Shown here: one piece after another, positions 17,084-25,420 of the stretch
Layout: every line of letters starts with the position of its first letter
Position numbering within the stretch: the first letter of the stretch is position 1
Assembly (NCBI RefSeq): GCF_014199255.1
Contig: NZ_JACIJF010000003.1
Location: forward strand, 372,001-436,000
Direction: 5' to 3'
Source: Sphingomonas xinjiangensis
GTDB lineage: Bacteria; Pseudomonadota; Alphaproteobacteria; Sphingomonadales; Sphingomonadaceae
Length of the DNA: 64,000 nucleotides
Made by a program: the position numbers and the translations under genes
Notes under the pieces: model-generated
The model's input: only the letters and a program-made list of their open reading frames with translations
Told to the model about the DNA's origin: nothing
Database searches by the model: none

Positions 17084-17485
17084 GTGAAGCGCGTGTCCGA
17101 GCTTGCACCCTCACGCGTCGTGCGCGCCGGTTATCTGCTGTTGGGGCTGTTCTTCGTCGCGCTGGGCGTGATCGGCGCGTTTCTGCCTGTCATGCCCACC
17201 ACGATCTTCATCATCCTGGCTGCATGGAGCTTCGGCAAATCGTCGCCGCGGCTGGAGAACTGGTTGTTAAACCACCGCTTTTTCGGCCCACCCCTACGCG
17301 CATGGCGCGCCGAGGGCGCCATTCCCACCGTCGCCAAGATAGTGGCCGTTATCAGCATGGCCGGCGGATACGCCCTGTTCCTGTGGCAGGCGCATCCCGC
17401 CCCTTGGCTTGCCGCAGGCGTCGCGGTCCTGCTGCTGGCCTGCGGCACCTATGTGCTCAGCCGCCCTGCCCCTGCAGCGAAATAG
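17084..17485 (+). CDS. DUF454 (YbaN-type) small membrane protein
   Basis: 133 residues from GTG 17084, chosen because GGGGG lies six bases upstream; GTG 17060 lies inside the terminator tail. Three to four hydrophobic helices with the family pattern GYLLLGLFFVALGVIGAFLPVMPTT (read in parts), then AAWSFGKSSPRLENWLLNHRFFGP. DUF454 proteins are inner-membrane proteins of unknown role. It is a single gene before the tRNA. Confidence 0.82.
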   Translation: MKRVSELAPSRVVRAGYLLLGLFFVALGVIGAFLPVMPTTIFIILAAWSFGKSSPRLENWLLNHRFFGPPLRAWRAEGAIPTVAKIVAVISMAGGYALFLWQAHPAPWLAAGVAVLLLACGTYVLSRPAPAAK

Positions 17486-17575
17486 TTGACCAGCCCCGGG
17501 TGCTTGTGGCACTCGGCGGCTCTCCGCTCCGCTGCACATCGCGGCTGGGCACGCTCAGGCAAGCCTCGGCACCGG

Positions 17576-17649
17576 GCGGGTATAGTACAATGGTAGTACA
17601 GCAGCCTTCCAAGCTGAATACACGGGTTCGATTCCCGTTACCCGCTCCA
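17576..17649 (+). tRNA. tRNA-Gly (anticodon TCC)
   Basis: Seven-base acceptor stem GCGGGTA/TACCCGC, a D-arm, anticodon loop CTTCCAA with anticodon TCC, T-loop GGTTCGATTCC, discriminator T and an encoded CCA tail. The top pair of the anticodon stem is G-A; all other pairs are normal. It reads GGA glycine codons. hemW starts 31 bases downstream. Confidence 0.95.
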
Positions 17650-17679
17650 GCCGGTCCGGCTTTGGACAGCGCTGAATCC

Positions 17680-18822
17680 ATGACCGCCGACCTCCCGCTG
17701 GCACTCTACGTCCATTGGCCGTTTTGCGTGTCGAAATGCCCCTATTGCGACTTCAACAGCCATGTCCGCGAGAGCGTGGACCAGGAAGCGTGGCGCGCGG
17801 CTTTGCTGGCCGACCTGGCGCATGAAGCCGCGTTGCTGCCCGGGCGGCGGCTAGGCTCGATCTTTTTCGGGGGCGGTACGCCGTCGCTGATGCCGCCCGA
17901 GACCGTCGCGGCGATCATCGATGCGGCGGCCGGGCACTGGCAGTTCGAATCGGACATCGAGATTACGCTGGAGGCCAACCCCTCCTCGGTGGAAGCATCG
18001 CGCTTCGCCGATATCGGCCGAGCCGGCGTGAACCGGGTGTCGCTGGGGTTGCAGGCGCTGGACGACGCGGCTTTGCGCTTCCTGGATCGCGCGCATGGCG
18101 CCGCCGAGGGGCTGGCGGCGCTGGATACCGCGCAGCGGGTGTTCGACCGGGTGAGCTTCGACTTGATCTACGCGCGGCCCGAGCAGACGCTTGCCGGGTG
18201 GGAAGCCGAGCTCGGTAGAGCACTCAGCTTCGGGACCGAGCATCTCTCGCTTTATCAGCTGACCATCGAACCGGGCACGCGTTTCGCCACCTTGTTCGAG
18301 AAGGGCCAGCTTGCCGCCTTTGATCCAGACTCAGCCGCCGACCTGTTCGAGGCGACTCGGGCGATGACCGCCGCGGCGGGTCTGCCAGCCTATGAGATTT
18401 CCAACCATGCCCGGCCCGGCGCGGAGAGCCGGCACAACCTGACTTATTGGCGCTATGGCGACTATGCCGGCGTCGGTCCCGGCGCCCATGGCCGACGCTG
18501 CGGAGTCGCGAGCCTGCGGCGAAAGAAGCCGGAGAACTGGCTGGGCTCGGTGGAACGCAACGGCCATGGTGTGGAGCGCGAAGACCCGCTGGTGCCGCAG
18601 GAGCGCGGCGTGGAAGCGTTGCTGATGGGGCTGCGGCTGGAAGAAGGCGTCGACCTGAAGCGCATCGGCGCGCTTACAGGCGGCGAGCCACCGCTAGACC
18701 CAGCAGCGCTGGCAGGGATGGAGCGGCAGGGGCTGTTGGCTCTTGATGGCGATCGGCTTCGGGTTACCGGCGCCGGAATGCCAGTGCTCGAGGCGATCCT
18801 GCGCGAGTTGGTGCTGGCTTGA
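17680..18822 (+). CDS. hemW: HemW-like radical SAM protein (heme chaperone)
   Basis: 380 residues. The radical-SAM cluster motif is FCVSKCPYC near residues 16-24, followed by FFGGGTPSL and the SAM-site segments VSLGLQALDD and LYQLTIEPGT. The C-terminal HemN-like domain is present. HemW differs from the true coproporphyrinogen oxidase HemN in carrying only this cluster motif and serves to deliver heme. The reading frame is open far upstream through the tRNA, but the ATG at 17680 is the family's usual start. Database names such as oxygen-independent coproporphyrinogen oxidase are often misapplied to it. Confidence 0.88.
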   Translation: MTADLPLALYVHWPFCVSKCPYCDFNSHVRESVDQEAWRAALLADLAHEAALLPGRRLGSIFFGGGTPSLMPPETVAAIIDAAAGHWQFESDIEITLEANPSSVEASRFADIGRAGVNRVSLGLQALDDAALRFLDRAHGAAEGLAALDTAQRVFDRVSFDLIYARPEQTLAGWEAELGRALSFGTEHLSLYQLTIEPGTRFATLFEKGQLAAFDPDSAADLFEATRAMTAAAGLPAYEISNHARPGAESRHNLTYWRYGDYAGVGPGAHGRRCGVASLRRKKPENWLGSVERNGHGVEREDPLVPQERGVEALLMGLRLEEGVDLKRIGALTGGEPPLDPAALAGMERQGLLALDGDRLRVTGAGMPVLEAILRELVLA

Positions 18823-18862
18823 AATCCGCGCCTCCCCCGCTGGTGCGAGGGAGGCAAGCGGA

Positions 18863-20074
18863 TCAGTTTCCCGCGAAGTTGGCCGGTGCGGCGGAGACAG
18901 TTGCCGTCGTCCCACCACGAATCTCCTGCACTTCGAGCGCCCGTTCCGCCACGCCGTCGCGGCCAAAGCGGAAAGCGCCGTCCAGTCCGGCAAATCCGTC
19001 GCGGTCCAGCAGGCGCCGCTCGGGGAATTCGGAGCCCGGACGCCAGTCGCGCGCGACGCGGATCGTCAGCAGCACTGCGTCATAGCCGAGCGTGGACAGG
19101 CGATACGGCGCGGCGCCAAAGCGGGCGCGATACTTGCCGGCATATTGGCGATAATAATTGTCGGGCACACTGGCGAACCAGGCGCCGTTCAGGGCCGTCC
19201 GGGCGCCGACGCCGGAGTCGGTGTTCCAAAGCTCGGTGCCGAGCACCCGCGCCGCCTTGCCGCTGGCCGAACGGCGGACCAGCGGGACCGCTGCCACTGC
19301 GCTATCAGCCGCGCCGGCGATCAGGATCGCCTGAAAGGGCGAGCGGCTGATCTTGGCGACCGCGCTGGTCATCGAACCAGGACGCGCTTCATAGGTTTCC
19401 AGCGCCAGCACCTTGCCCCCCGCACTCTCCACTGCGCGCAGGAAGGCAGTCGACGCGCGATTGCCATAGGTGCCCGCCGGCATCAGCCCGACGAAGTCGG
19501 TGATGCCGCTGGTCCGGGCGTAATCGACCACGCGCTCGATCGACTGCGAAGGCGAGTAGCCGAGGATGTAGGTCCCGTTGCCCGCCGCCGTCGCGTCGTT
19601 GGAAAAGCTGAGCACCGGCACGCGCGCCTGGCGGGCGATGGGCGCGACCACGCGCGCATCCTCTGACAGGAGCGGCCCCAGGATCAGGCGGTTGCCCTCG
19701 GCGATCGCCTGGGCAGCGGCATTCGCAGCGCCGCCCGGGCCGGCCGTGTCATAGGTGGTGATGCGCAGATCGTCATTGCGCGCATCGAGGACCGCGAGTT
19801 GCGTGGCGTTCTGGAGCGAGCGGCCCACGCCGGCATTCGGGCCGGACAGCGGAACGAGCAAGGCGATGCGGTGCCGCTCGACGTCCTGCGGCAGCCCGGG
19901 CTGGATCGGGCGCGGCGCCACAGGGCGCGGGCGCTCGACCGGCGGCGGCACCCGCGCAGGCTCAGGCGCATTGCGCGGCGCGACGCAGGCCGCCACCATC
20001 ATCGTCGCTGCGAGTGCGGCGGACCGCACGATGTTCCAAACCGCCCGTTGCGGTACCCCGTTGGCGTCTGCCAT
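18863..20074 (-). CDS. LpoA-like penicillin-binding-protein activator lipoprotein
   Basis: 403 residues from the ATG at 20074, which has GGGGAAG five bases upstream. A lipobox-like VAAC at about residue 30 suggests an outer-membrane lipoprotein; a GTG start nearer the hydrophobic stretch would make a more ordinary signal. A Pro-rich linker (PPPVERPRPVAPRP) leads to a periplasmic-binding-protein fold with IALLVPLSGPNAGVGR and ILGPLLSEDARVVAPIA. This is the C-terminal domain of LpoA/YraM. Its place beside rsmI and the YraN gene repeats the yraL-yraM-yraN order of enterobacteria, but here it is divergent. It probably stimulates peptidoglycan synthesis. Confidence 0.78.
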   Translation of the reverse strand: MADANGVPQRAVWNIVRSAALAATMMVAACVAPRNAPEPARVPPPVERPRPVAPRPIQPGLPQDVERHRIALLVPLSGPNAGVGRSLQNATQLAVLDARNDDLRITTYDTAGPGGAANAAAQAIAEGNRLILGPLLSEDARVVAPIARQARVPVLSFSNDATAAGNGTYILGYSPSQSIERVVDYARTSGITDFVGLMPAGTYGNRASTAFLRAVESAGGKVLALETYEARPGSMTSAVAKISRSPFQAILIAGAADSAVAAVPLVRRSASGKAARVLGTELWNTDSGVGARTALNGAWFASVPDNYYRQYAGKYRARFGAAPYRLSTLGYDAVLLTIRVARDWRPGSEFPERRLLDRDGFAGLDGAFRFGRDGVAERALEVQEIRGGTTATVSAAPANFAGN

Positions 20075-20085
20075 GAACTTCCCCG

Positions 20086-20919
20086 ATGAATTCTGTTCTC
20101 GCGCCCGGCCTCTATATCGTGGCCACTCCGATCGGCAATCTCGGCGACCTTTCGCCGCGCGCGTCTGAAATACTTCTGAGCGCCGATATCGTTGCGGTCG
20201 AGGACTCGCGCGTGACAGCCGGATTGTTCCGGCACCTGGGCGCGAAAGGGCGAATGACGCCGTATCACGACCATAATGCCGACGCGGTTCGCCCGGGACT
20301 GGTGGCCCGGATGGCGACCGAAGCGGTGGCGCTGGTATCGGACGCCGGCACGCCGCTCATCTCCGATCCAGGGTTCAAGCTCGTGCGGGACGCGCGGGCG
20401 GCGGGGCATGCGGTGACGACGATCCCCGGACCCTGCGCGGCGGTGGCGGCGCTGACGCTGGCGGGGCTGCCTACTGACCGGTTTCTGTTCATCGGCTTCC
20501 TGCCACCCAAGATGCAGGCCAAGGCGGAGGCGATCGCCGAAGTGGCCACTATCAGGGCGACGCTGATTTTGTATGAATCCGGGCCGCGGCTGGCGGCGAC
20601 GCTGAACGCTCTTGCGGACGGTCTGGGGGACCGCGAGGCGGCAGTGGCGCGCGAGATCACCAAGAAGTTCGAGGAGTGCGTGACCGGCACGCTGTCGCAA
20701 CTCGCCGCGCGCTATGCCGAAGCGCCGCCCAAGGGTGAGATCGTGGTGGTGGTCGCCCCGCCGGGCGAAGCGCCGCGCCCGAGCGAAGACGATGCCGACG
20801 CCGCGCTGGCCGAAGCGCTGACGCGGCTTCCCACTGCCAAGGCTGCGAGCGAAGTGGCGAAGAAGCTGGGGCTCGACCGCAAGGCGCTGTACGCCCGCGC
20901 GCTTGCGATGAAGCCTTAG
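20086..20919 (+). CDS. rsmI: 16S rRNA (cytidine1402-2'-O)-methyltransferase
   Basis: 277 residues. The tetrapyrrole-methylase-like fold shows YIVATPIGNLGDLSPRA at the start, VAVEDSRVTAGLFRHLG, ALVSDAGTPLISDPG and PGPCAAVAALTLAGLPTDRF. RsmI methylates the ribose of C1402 in the decoding centre. The start codons of rsmI and the divergent lipoprotein are only 11 bases apart and no Shine-Dalgarno is visible for rsmI, so its mRNA may be nearly leaderless or start within the neighbour. Confidence 0.92.
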   Translation: MNSVLAPGLYIVATPIGNLGDLSPRASEILLSADIVAVEDSRVTAGLFRHLGAKGRMTPYHDHNADAVRPGLVARMATEAVALVSDAGTPLISDPGFKLVRDARAAGHAVTTIPGPCAAVAALTLAGLPTDRFLFIGFLPPKMQAKAEAIAEVATIRATLILYESGPRLAATLNALADGLGDREAAVAREITKKFEECVTGTLSQLAARYAEAPPKGEIVVVVAPPGEAPRPSEDDADAALAEALTRLPTAKAASEVAKKLGLDRKALYARALAMKP

Positions 20920-21113
20920 GCGAGCTGAGCCTGGTGGGCCGTCACGGAATGGAGCAGGAAGCTCTCATCCGAGCCGGTCAGCTCGGCCAGGCGACGGACA
21001 TAGCCCTCGGCCAGTTCCCGGCGCCGCTGCTTAGCCCCCTCAGTCACTGCAAGGCGCGCGGCCGTCATCTCCTGAATGGCACGACGACGATAATAGCGTT
21101 CGTTCGATTCCAT
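20916..21113 (-). CDS. conserved-looking 65-residue protein of unknown function
   Basis: Short, charged, largely helical protein from the ATG at 21113 (MESNERYYRRRAIQEM...), with no signal, membrane segment or cysteines. GGGGGTG lies about ten bases upstream. Codon choice is as GC-biased as the neighbours, which supports it being real. It converges on rsmI with a four-base overlap and is divergent from the YraN gene. I do not recognise the family. Confidence 0.6.
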   Translation of the reverse strand: MESNERYYRRRAIQEMTAARLAVTEGAKQRRRELAEGYVRRLAELTGSDESFLLHSVTAHQAQLA

Positions 21114-21211
21114 ATGTTCGACACCCCCCGGTGGCGACAAGCGACCCGACTCATTTCGGTGCGGTCGAGTATGTCTAATCCAGGTTATCCACAGCTGGCG
21201 AGTCCTTGCAG

Positions 21212-21586
21212 ATGAAACGAGCGAAACCTGCGGCAAGGGACCGGAAAGAGGCGGAAAATCGCGGTCGCGAGGGTGAACGGCGCGCCGCGTGGTGGCTATG
21301 GCTCAAGGGGTGGAAGATCCTAGACCGCCGAGTCCGCACGCCGGCCGGCGAAGTCGACCTCGTCGTGCGGAAAGGCAGCCTGGTCGCGTTCGTCGAGGTG
21401 AAGACCCGCGCGGCGGCGTTGGACCTGGACTTCGCAATCGACGAGCGGCGGCTGGCTCGGGTGGCGGCGGCGGCCGAATATCTGATGCCGCGTTACGCTT
21501 TGGCTGGTGAAGACATTCGAGTCGACGTGATCCTGATTGCCCCGCGCACCCCGCCTCGCCATATCGAGAACGCCTGGATCGGGTGA
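21212..21586 (+). CDS. YraN/UPF0102 endonuclease-like protein
   Basis: 124 residues from ATG 21212 (TTG 21206 is the alternative). It has the restriction-endonuclease-like core of UPF0102: a helix with RGREGERRAAWWL, then GEVDLVVRKGSLVAFVEVKTR, where GEVDL and EVKTR carry the Asp-Glu-Lys residues expected for metal binding. The cellular role is not firmly known. It follows the LpoA-like/rsmI pair as in the yra cluster and precedes gshB by 40 bases. Confidence 0.88.
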   Translation: MKRAKPAARDRKEAENRGREGERRAAWWLWLKGWKILDRRVRTPAGEVDLVVRKGSLVAFVEVKTRAAALDLDFAIDERRLARVAAAAEYLMPRYALAGEDIRVDVILIAPRTPPRHIENAWIG

Positions 21587-21615
21587 CTTAATTCGCTACG
21601 TCACTCACCATCCTG

Positions 21616-21622
21616 AAGGAGG
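21616..21622 (+). promoter_or_regulatory. strong ribosome binding site of gshB
   Basis: AAGGAGG, a full Shine-Dalgarno, lies four bases before ATG 21627. It fixes the gshB start against the longer open frame that begins at 21537 inside the YraN gene. Confidence 0.85.
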
Positions 21623-21626
21623 CCTC

Positions 21627-22586
21627 ATGTCGCTTGTCGTTGCAGTGCAGATGGACCCGTTGAAGGACATCAACATCGCAGGGGACTCCAGCTTTGCCCT
21701 CATGCTGTCGGCACAGGCGCGCGGCCACCGGCTGTTCCACTATGGCCCGGAGGACCTCAACTATTCGAGCGGGCGCGTTTGGACGCGGGCGCACCCGGTG
21801 ACGGTGCAGCGAGTGGAGGGGGATCACTTCAGCTTCGGCGACCCGGTGAAGCTCGATCTCGGCGAAGAAGCCGATGTGGTGCTGATGCGCCAGGATCCGC
21901 CGTTCGATCTGGGCTATATCACCGCGACGCACCTGCTGGAGCGGATCGCGCACAAGACGCTGGTGGTGAACGACCCAGCCAATGTGCGGAACGCGCCGGA
22001 AAAGATCTTCGTGCTCGATTACGCGCAGTACATGCCGCCGACGCTGATCACCCGCAGCCTGGACGAAGCACGCGCGTTTCTGGCCGAACATGGCGAGATC
22101 GTCATCAAGCCGCTGCACGGCAATGGCGGCAAGGCGATTTTCAAGGTTGGCAGTGACGGCGCCAATTTGTCGGCGCTGATCGAAGTGTTCAACACCGCCT
22201 ATCGCGAGCCGCACATGGTGCAGGCATTCCTCCCGTCCGTCGCGGCGGGCGACAAGCGCATCGTGCTGGTCGATGGCGACGTGGCCGGGGCGATCAACCG
22301 CATCCCAGGCGAAGGCGAGATCCGGTCGAACCTGGCGGTCGGCGGTTCGGCGGCAAAGACCGAGCTGACGCCGCGCGAGCAGGAGATTTGCGGCGTGCTT
22401 GGGCCCGAGCTCAAGAAGCGCGGGCTGCTGTTCGTCGGCATCGACGTGATCGGCGGCGAGTGGCTGACCGAGATCAACGTCACCTCCCCCACCGGCATCG
22501 TCGCGATCGACCGGTTCAACGGCACCGATACCGGTGCGGTGATCTGGCAGGCGATCGAACGCCGCATCGCCGCCCTGGCCGGTTGA
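21627..22586 (+). CDS. gshB: glutathione synthetase
   Basis: 319 residues, the usual size of the bacterial enzyme. The N-terminus SLVVAVQMDPLKDINIAGDSS is typical of GshB (read in parts). The ATP-grasp core has MRQDPPFDLGYITATHLLE, VIKPLHGNGGKAIFKV and the C-terminal metal/ATP segment LTEINVTSPTGI. It joins glycine to gamma-glutamylcysteine in the cytosol. The start follows a perfect Shine-Dalgarno. It may be co-transcribed with the YraN gene and the following dedA gene, ten bases on. Confidence 0.95.
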   Translation: MSLVVAVQMDPLKDINIAGDSSFALMLSAQARGHRLFHYGPEDLNYSSGRVWTRAHPVTVQRVEGDHFSFGDPVKLDLGEEADVVLMRQDPPFDLGYITATHLLERIAHKTLVVNDPANVRNAPEKIFVLDYAQYMPPTLITRSLDEARAFLAEHGEIVIKPLHGNGGKAIFKVGSDGANLSALIEVFNTAYREPHMVQAFLPSVAAGDKRIVLVDGDVAGAINRIPGEGEIRSNLAVGGSAAKTELTPREQEICGVLGPELKKRGLLFVGIDVIGGEWLTEINVTSPTGIVAIDRFNGTDTGAVIWQAIERRIAALAG

Positions 22587-22596
22587 GCGATCCGCG

Positions 22597-23187
22597 ATGA
22601 CCCGATTTCTGGACTGGGGCTATTGGGGCATTTTCCTGTTGATGATGCTCGAAAATGTCGTGCCGCCGGTCCCCTCTGAAGCGATCATGGGCATGGCGGG
22701 CATCGCCGTGTCCAAGGGCAAGCTCGACCTGATCGGCGTGATCGTGGTCGGCACGCTGGGAACGCTGGTCGGCAATCTGTTCTGGTGGGAGATCGGGCGA
22801 CGCCTGGGCTATGAGCGGTTGCGGCCCATGGTCGCGCGCTGGGGCCGGTGGCTGACGCTTGAATGGGACGATGTGGAAAAGCTGCACCGGTATTTCGATC
22901 GCTGGGGCGGCGTGACGGTGTTCGTGTTCCGCTTCCTGCCGTTCGGGCGCACGGTGATCTCGATCCCGGCGGGCATGATGCACATGCCGTTCTGGCGCTT
23001 CTCGCTGTTCACCTGCGCCGGCAGCCTGTTGTGGAACTGCCTGCTGGTGGCCGTGGGCATGGGACTCGACACGCACATCGCCGATATCGAGCGGTTCATC
23101 GTGCCAGGGCTGATCGCCTTCGGCGCGCTGTGCATCGGCGGCTATGTGTGGCGAGTCGCGACCTGGAAGCCGCGCGCACAACGTTAG
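22597..23187 (+). CDS. DedA/SNARE-associated family membrane protein
   Basis: 196 residues with several membrane helices. DedA features are the re-entrant segment MLENVVPPVPSEAIMGMAG and the second motif FVFRFLPFGRTVISIPAGMMHM. DedA proteins act in lipid scrambling, including undecaprenyl phosphate recycling, and in membrane homeostasis; the specific substrate here is unknown. The gene starts ten bases after gshB and its stop overlaps that of the convergent xerC by four bases. Confidence 0.9.
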   Translation: MTRFLDWGYWGIFLLMMLENVVPPVPSEAIMGMAGIAVSKGKLDLIGVIVVGTLGTLVGNLFWWEIGRRLGYERLRPMVARWGRWLTLEWDDVEKLHRYFDRWGGVTVFVFRFLPFGRTVISIPAGMMHMPFWRFSLFTCAGSLLWNCLLVAVGMGLDTHIADIERFIVPGLIAFGALCIGGYVWRVATWKPRAQR

Positions 23188-24074
23188 GCGCGGGGATGGG
23201 CGTTTCGATAGACGTCGAGCAGGTGCGCCGCGTCGACGGCGGTGTAGATTTGCGTCGAACTCAGGCTGGCGTGGCCGAGCAGTTCCTGAAGCGAGCGTAG
23301 ATCCGCGCCGCGGCCCAGCAGATGCGTCGCGAAGCTGTGGCGCAGCGCATGTGGCGTGGTGCGTTCCGACAAGCCGAGCATGGCGCGGGCACCCTGGACC
23401 GATTTGCGGATGATGCCGGACGACAACTGCCCACCCCTGGCGCCGCGGAACAGGGGCGCGTCGCGGCTCAGCGCGTAAGGGCAGGCTTCCGCATAGGCAT
23501 CGATCGCCGCACGCACCTGCGGCAGCAGCGGCACGAGGCGGGTCTTGTTGCGCTTACCGGTGACCGACAAGGTCTCGCCCAGCGGCAACACTGCGGCGGT
23601 GAGGCCAACCGCCTCGCCGATGCGCAGGCCCGCGCCATATAGCAGCAACAGCACCGCCCAATCGCGTGCGGCGATCCAGGGCTCGCGCGCCTCCTCCGAC
23701 ACGGTTTCGGCAAGCGCCACGGCTTCCTGCGGGGAGATCGGGCGGGGAATGCCTTTCTTGACGCGGGGTCCGCGCAGGCGGGGCAGTTCGGCGCCGTCGC
23801 CACATGCGAACTTGAGGAAACCGCGAACAGCGGACAGCTCGCGCGCGGCGGAGGCGTTCGACAGGCCTTCGGTACGACGGTGGGCGAGGAACGCGCGGAG
23901 GTCGGCGGGGGTGATCTTGGCGAGGGCGTCACGGGCTATTGGGCCGCCCCAGTGCGACTGGAGGAAGGCAAGCAGGCGAACCGCGGTGGCCGCATAGGCG
24001 CGAACCGTGTGCGCCGAGCGGCGGCGGTCGCGGGCGAGGTGTTGGGCGTAGAGGAGGGGGAGCGGAGTAGTCAC
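23184..24074 (-). CDS. xerC: tyrosine recombinase XerC
   Basis: 296 residues starting at a GTG. The N-terminal SAM-like DNA-binding domain spans about 1-90. The catalytic set is complete: Arg151 (GAGLRIGE), Lys174 (TGKRNKTR), His242 and Arg245 (HALRHSF), His268 (LGHASLSS) and Tyr277 (TQIYTAV). Length and the HALRHSFATHLL segment match chromosomal XerC, which with XerD resolves chromosome dimers at dif. I see no dif-like site or mobile-element context beside it. Confidence 0.92.
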   Translation of the reverse strand: MTTPLPLLYAQHLARDRRRSAHTVRAYAATAVRLLAFLQSHWGGPIARDALAKITPADLRAFLAHRRTEGLSNASAARELSAVRGFLKFACGDGAELPRLRGPRVKKGIPRPISPQEAVALAETVSEEAREPWIAARDWAVLLLLYGAGLRIGEAVGLTAAVLPLGETLSVTGKRNKTRLVPLLPQVRAAIDAYAEACPYALSRDAPLFRGARGGQLSSGIIRKSVQGARAMLGLSERTTPHALRHSFATHLLGRGADLRSLQELLGHASLSSTQIYTAVDAAHLLDVYRNAHPRA

Positions 24075-24090
24075 CCGGTCAGCTTACGCA

Positions 24091-24223
24091 ATCCTCCCCC
24101 GGAGGGGGAGGTGGCACGCAGAGCGTGACGGAGGGGTAGTCTCCACGAGCTGTGTCACTTGCGGCCAATACCCCTCCACCACCGCCTTGCGGCGGCGGTC
24201 CCCCTCCCCCTCCGGGGGAGGAT
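24091..24223. repeat. GC-rich inverted repeat (sphingomonad interspersed type), copy 1
   Basis: The outer arms, 24091-24111 and 24203-24223, are exact reverse complements over 21 bases. Each arm is itself nearly self-complementary (CCTCCCCC...GGGGGAGG). The inner part holds a TGACGGAGGGGTA segment and a mirrored ATACCCCTCCACC. It lies between xerC and the aldolase gene and would fold into a long double hairpin. Related elements are at 38843, 41916 and 59682. Confidence 0.85.
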
Positions 24224-24246
24224 CTTGGAACCGCCGCCCGATCAGA

Positions 24247-24903
24247 TCAGCCGATGGTCTGGCCGGTCTTGGCCCAATCGGACAGGAAGCCTTCGATGCC
24301 CTTGTCGGTCAGCGGGTGCTTGACGAGCTGGCGGATCACCGCGGGCGGCGCGGTCATCACGTCGGCGCCGATCTTGGCGGCCTGGAGAATATGGACCGGA
24401 TGGCGGACGCTGGCGACCAGGATCTGGGTGTCAAAATCGTAATTGTCGTAGATCAGGCGGATGTCCTCGATCAGGTCCATGCCGTCGAAGCCGACATCGT
24501 CGTGGCGGCCGACGAACGGCGAGACGAAGGTCGCGCCGGCTTTGGCGGCGAGCAGCGCCTGGTTGGCAGAGAAGCAGAGAGTCACGTTGACCATGGTTCC
24601 GTCGTCGGTCAGCGCCTTGCAGGTCTTCAGACCGTCAATGGTCAACGGCACCTTGACCGCGATATTGTCGGCGATTTTCCGGACGACCTCAGCTTCCTTC
24701 ATCATCGTCTCATAATCGAGCGCGACGACTTCGGCCGACACCGGCATGCCCGGCACGATGTCGCTGATTTCCTTGACCACTTCCAGGAAGTTGCGCCCCG
24801 CCTTGTGGATGAGCGACGGGTTGGTGGTGACCCCGTCCAGCAGGCCCGCATCGGCCAGGTCGCGAATGTCCTTGGTGTCGGCGGTATCGGCGAAGAACTT
24901 CAT
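24247..24903 (-). CDS. fsa: transaldolase / fructose-6-phosphate aldolase-like enzyme
   Basis: 218 residues, the short form of the transaldolase family. It has [21 protein letters not shown], the Schiff-base Lys in NIAVKVPLT (about residue 85), [11 protein letters not shown] and SPFVGRHDD. Short members are either transaldolases (TalC/MipB type) or fructose-6-phosphate aldolases; a Tyr/Phe difference at one active-site position decides this and I cannot place it with certainty. It acts in the cytosolic pentose phosphate network. Confidence 0.88.
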   Translation of the reverse strand: MKFFADTADTKDIRDLADAGLLDGVTTNPSLIHKAGRNFLEVVKEISDIVPGMPVSAEVVALDYETMMKEAEVVRKIADNIAVKVPLTIDGLKTCKALTDDGTMVNVTLCFSANQALLAAKAGATFVSPFVGRHDDVGFDGMDLIEDIRLIYDNYDFDTQILVASVRHPVHILQAAKIGADVMTAPPAVIRQLVKHPLTDKGIEGFLSDWAKTGQTIG

Positions 24904-24928
24904 GGTCGGATCCTCGGATCAGTAGGAG

Positions 24929-25321
24929 TCAGTAGCGCACCAGCATCAGCCGCGCCCGCGTTCCTTTAAGCCTGGAGACCGAGACGCGATAGGTGCCCGG
25001 TTGCAGCCGGTAGCGGACGATCTTCTGGATGGTCGAGCAGCGCGGACCATGCGCCTCACTGGAAAAGCGCAGCGGCTTGCCGCGCCCGCGTGCGACGTCG
25101 ATCCAGCCGGACTGATCCAGAGCGACACCGAAGGTCCCTGCCTTGCGGATTCGCACGGTAGTGGCCAGGCTGTGGTCACGGCCCGCGTTCAGCGTCACCG
25201 CGTGGCCGGTGTCGAGCGTTCGTCCCGCACGGGGCCAGCCGCGCAGTTGCGGCGGCAGCGCGGCGTCGTAGGTCCGGCAAGGCGCCGGCGTCAGGCTCAG
25301 CGCGAGTGCAGTCAGGAACAT
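24929..25321 (-). CDS. secreted hypothetical protein
   Basis: 130 residues with a short signal-like start (MFLTALALSLTPAPC). The mature part is beta-rich (TLNAGRDHSLATTVRIRKAG, VALDQSGWIDV, LQPGTYRVSVS) and resembles small periplasmic beta-sandwich proteins. Two cysteines (CRTYD near the N-terminus and PRCSTIQ) could form a disulfide. I do not recognise the family. It is divergent from the DUF2490 gene, sharing a 99-base promoter region. Confidence 0.7.
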   Translation of the reverse strand: MFLTALALSLTPAPCRTYDAALPPQLRGWPRAGRTLDTGHAVTLNAGRDHSLATTVRIRKAGTFGVALDQSGWIDVARGRGKPLRFSSEAHGPRCSTIQKIVRYRLQPGTYRVSVSRLKGTRARLMLVRY

Positions 25322-25420
25322 AACTCCCCTCCCCCTTGTTGCAGGATCGACAGCCTATCGCGATGCGTCCATTTGGCAACGGATCGCGTATCCGCGCCGC
25401 CGAACCTGGAGCACCCTGCC

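Noticed and set aside
23184..24074. Tyrosine recombinase as evidence of a genomic island or integron
   Set aside because: Length, motifs and housekeeping neighbours identify it as chromosomal XerC; no att sites or cargo genes are seen.
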